Source of the DNA: Candidatus Woesearchaeota archaeon
Lineage (GTDB): Archaea > Nanobdellota > Nanobdellia > Woesearchaeales > UBA583
DNA: 62,621 nucleotides
Assembly: GCA_027858315.1 (NCBI GenBank)
Contig: JAQICV010000072.1
Coordinates: 1-62,621, forward strand
Direction: 5' to 3'
This document shows positions 62,442-62,621 of the stretch, one piece after another. The position numbers were made by a program, and so were the translations under genes. The notes under the pieces are model-generated. The model ran no database searches and was not told the origin of the DNA. It saw only the letters and a list, made by a program, of their open reading frames with translations. Position 1 is the first letter of the stretch. Each line of letters begins with the position of its first letter.

Positions 62442-62621
62442 AGTAAATTAGGAATTATCTCATTTATATATTTTACTTTTAACTGAAAGAATATTTTATT
62501 TCAGGCTTCATCCGATTGAGTATAAACAACAACTAATTATCTATTTTTATCTAAAAATTTATTTTTTGAATAAAAAATCTAAATTGAAAATTTAGAATAA
62601 AAGAAATATTCTTATGCATAT
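62442..62621. other. Non-coding right edge with two hairpins
   Basis: No gene is seen. Two small inverted repeats occur: CTGAAA/TTTCAG (62483-62488 and 62499-62504) and the perfect 8-bp hairpin TCTAAATT GAA AATTTAGA (62578-62596). The upstream promoter of the HTH gene should be in this part (TATA-like ATTTATATA near 62462-62470). Confidence 0.3.

Noticed and set aside
62500-62540. Possible C/D box RNA near the right edge
   Set aside because: ATGA and CTGA look-alikes occur, but no proper C, D' and D boxes at the right spacing were found.
1-62621. CRISPR array or cas genes
   Set aside because: No regularly spaced identical repeats and no Cas protein were seen. The direct repeats at the tRNA and leaders are single pairs, not arrays.

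Overview
The window is very AT-rich DNA from an archaeon, most likely a small-genome DPANN lineage (Pacearchaeota/Woesearchaeota-like). The evidence is archaeal eIF5A, ribosomal protein eL40, Hjc resolvase, SepF, an archaeal-style IleRS, TATA boxes about 25-28 bp upstream of start codons with no Shine-Dalgarno (leaderless genes), and several giant Asn-rich secreted proteins. Some genes look bacterial in origin: S-adenosylmethionine synthetase (MetK), MetRS and glucokinase. The lineage is inferred from gene content and is not proven.

Layout. 1-17.1 kb: cell-surface genes (a His-motif glycine-zipper protein, a 2195-aa anchored surface protein, a 1054-aa secreted protein, a beta-barrel-like secreted protein, a lipoprotein), with ileS and a HEPN/nucleotidyltransferase toxin-antitoxin pair among them. 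17.3-21.5 kb: a two-gene membrane unit, tRNA-Leu(CAA) followed by a ladder of copies of its own 3' end, a membrane protein and SppA. 21.6-23.9 kb: a peptide-modifying-type radical SAM enzyme with small neighbours. 24-28.5 kb: information processing (RNase Z, SepF, eL40, eIF5A, Dus, a TrmB-like regulator). 28.5-35.5 kb: assorted enzymes (phosphatase, PLD, GNAT, MBL hydrolase, IMPACT, YhbY, 5'-nucleotidase-like) and four decayed or interrupted small genes. 35.6-42.6 kb: a P-type ATPase, an XRE-CBS regulator, metK, metG and an alkyltransferase. 42.6-52 kb: a hydrolase, a VTT-domain protein, glucokinase, a PH-domain pair, two paralogous unknowns and a split transketolase. 52.1-59.4 kb: a duplicated wHTH gene in an apparent operon with two large DUF2341 surface proteins. 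59.4-62.6 kb: xthA, hjc, DUF2238, a HAD hydrolase and an HTH gene.

Four observations stand out. (1) A small hairpin element shares the same ends (roughly ACAYASTCAAAAA ... TTTTTyGGTsGCA) in three places: behind tRNA-Leu, in front of rnz and in front of metK. Each copy lies between direct repeats of the local sequence. At rnz and metK the repeated sequence is the start of the gene itself, so each gene is preceded by a 25-codon leader ORF that begins with its own first residues. Weaker candidates occur inside metK, at the tRNA and before tktC. (2) The same palindrome (ATTCTTTAAAGAAT) lies at the promoters of both the XRE-CBS regulator and metK, suggesting a SAM or adenylate-sensing control circuit. 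(3) The wHTH-repeat gene at 52.1 kb has a perfect 26-bp palindrome over its start codon and a GC-rich 8-mer repeated in different reading frames and in inverse orientation, which looks like a nucleic-acid-level signal. (4) The radical SAM enzyme, a 4-Cys mini-protein and a protein with two HSNHxNH motifs could form a peptide-modification system.

No gene-free stretch exceeds about 300 bases. Functions are assigned by reading motifs; no database search was run.
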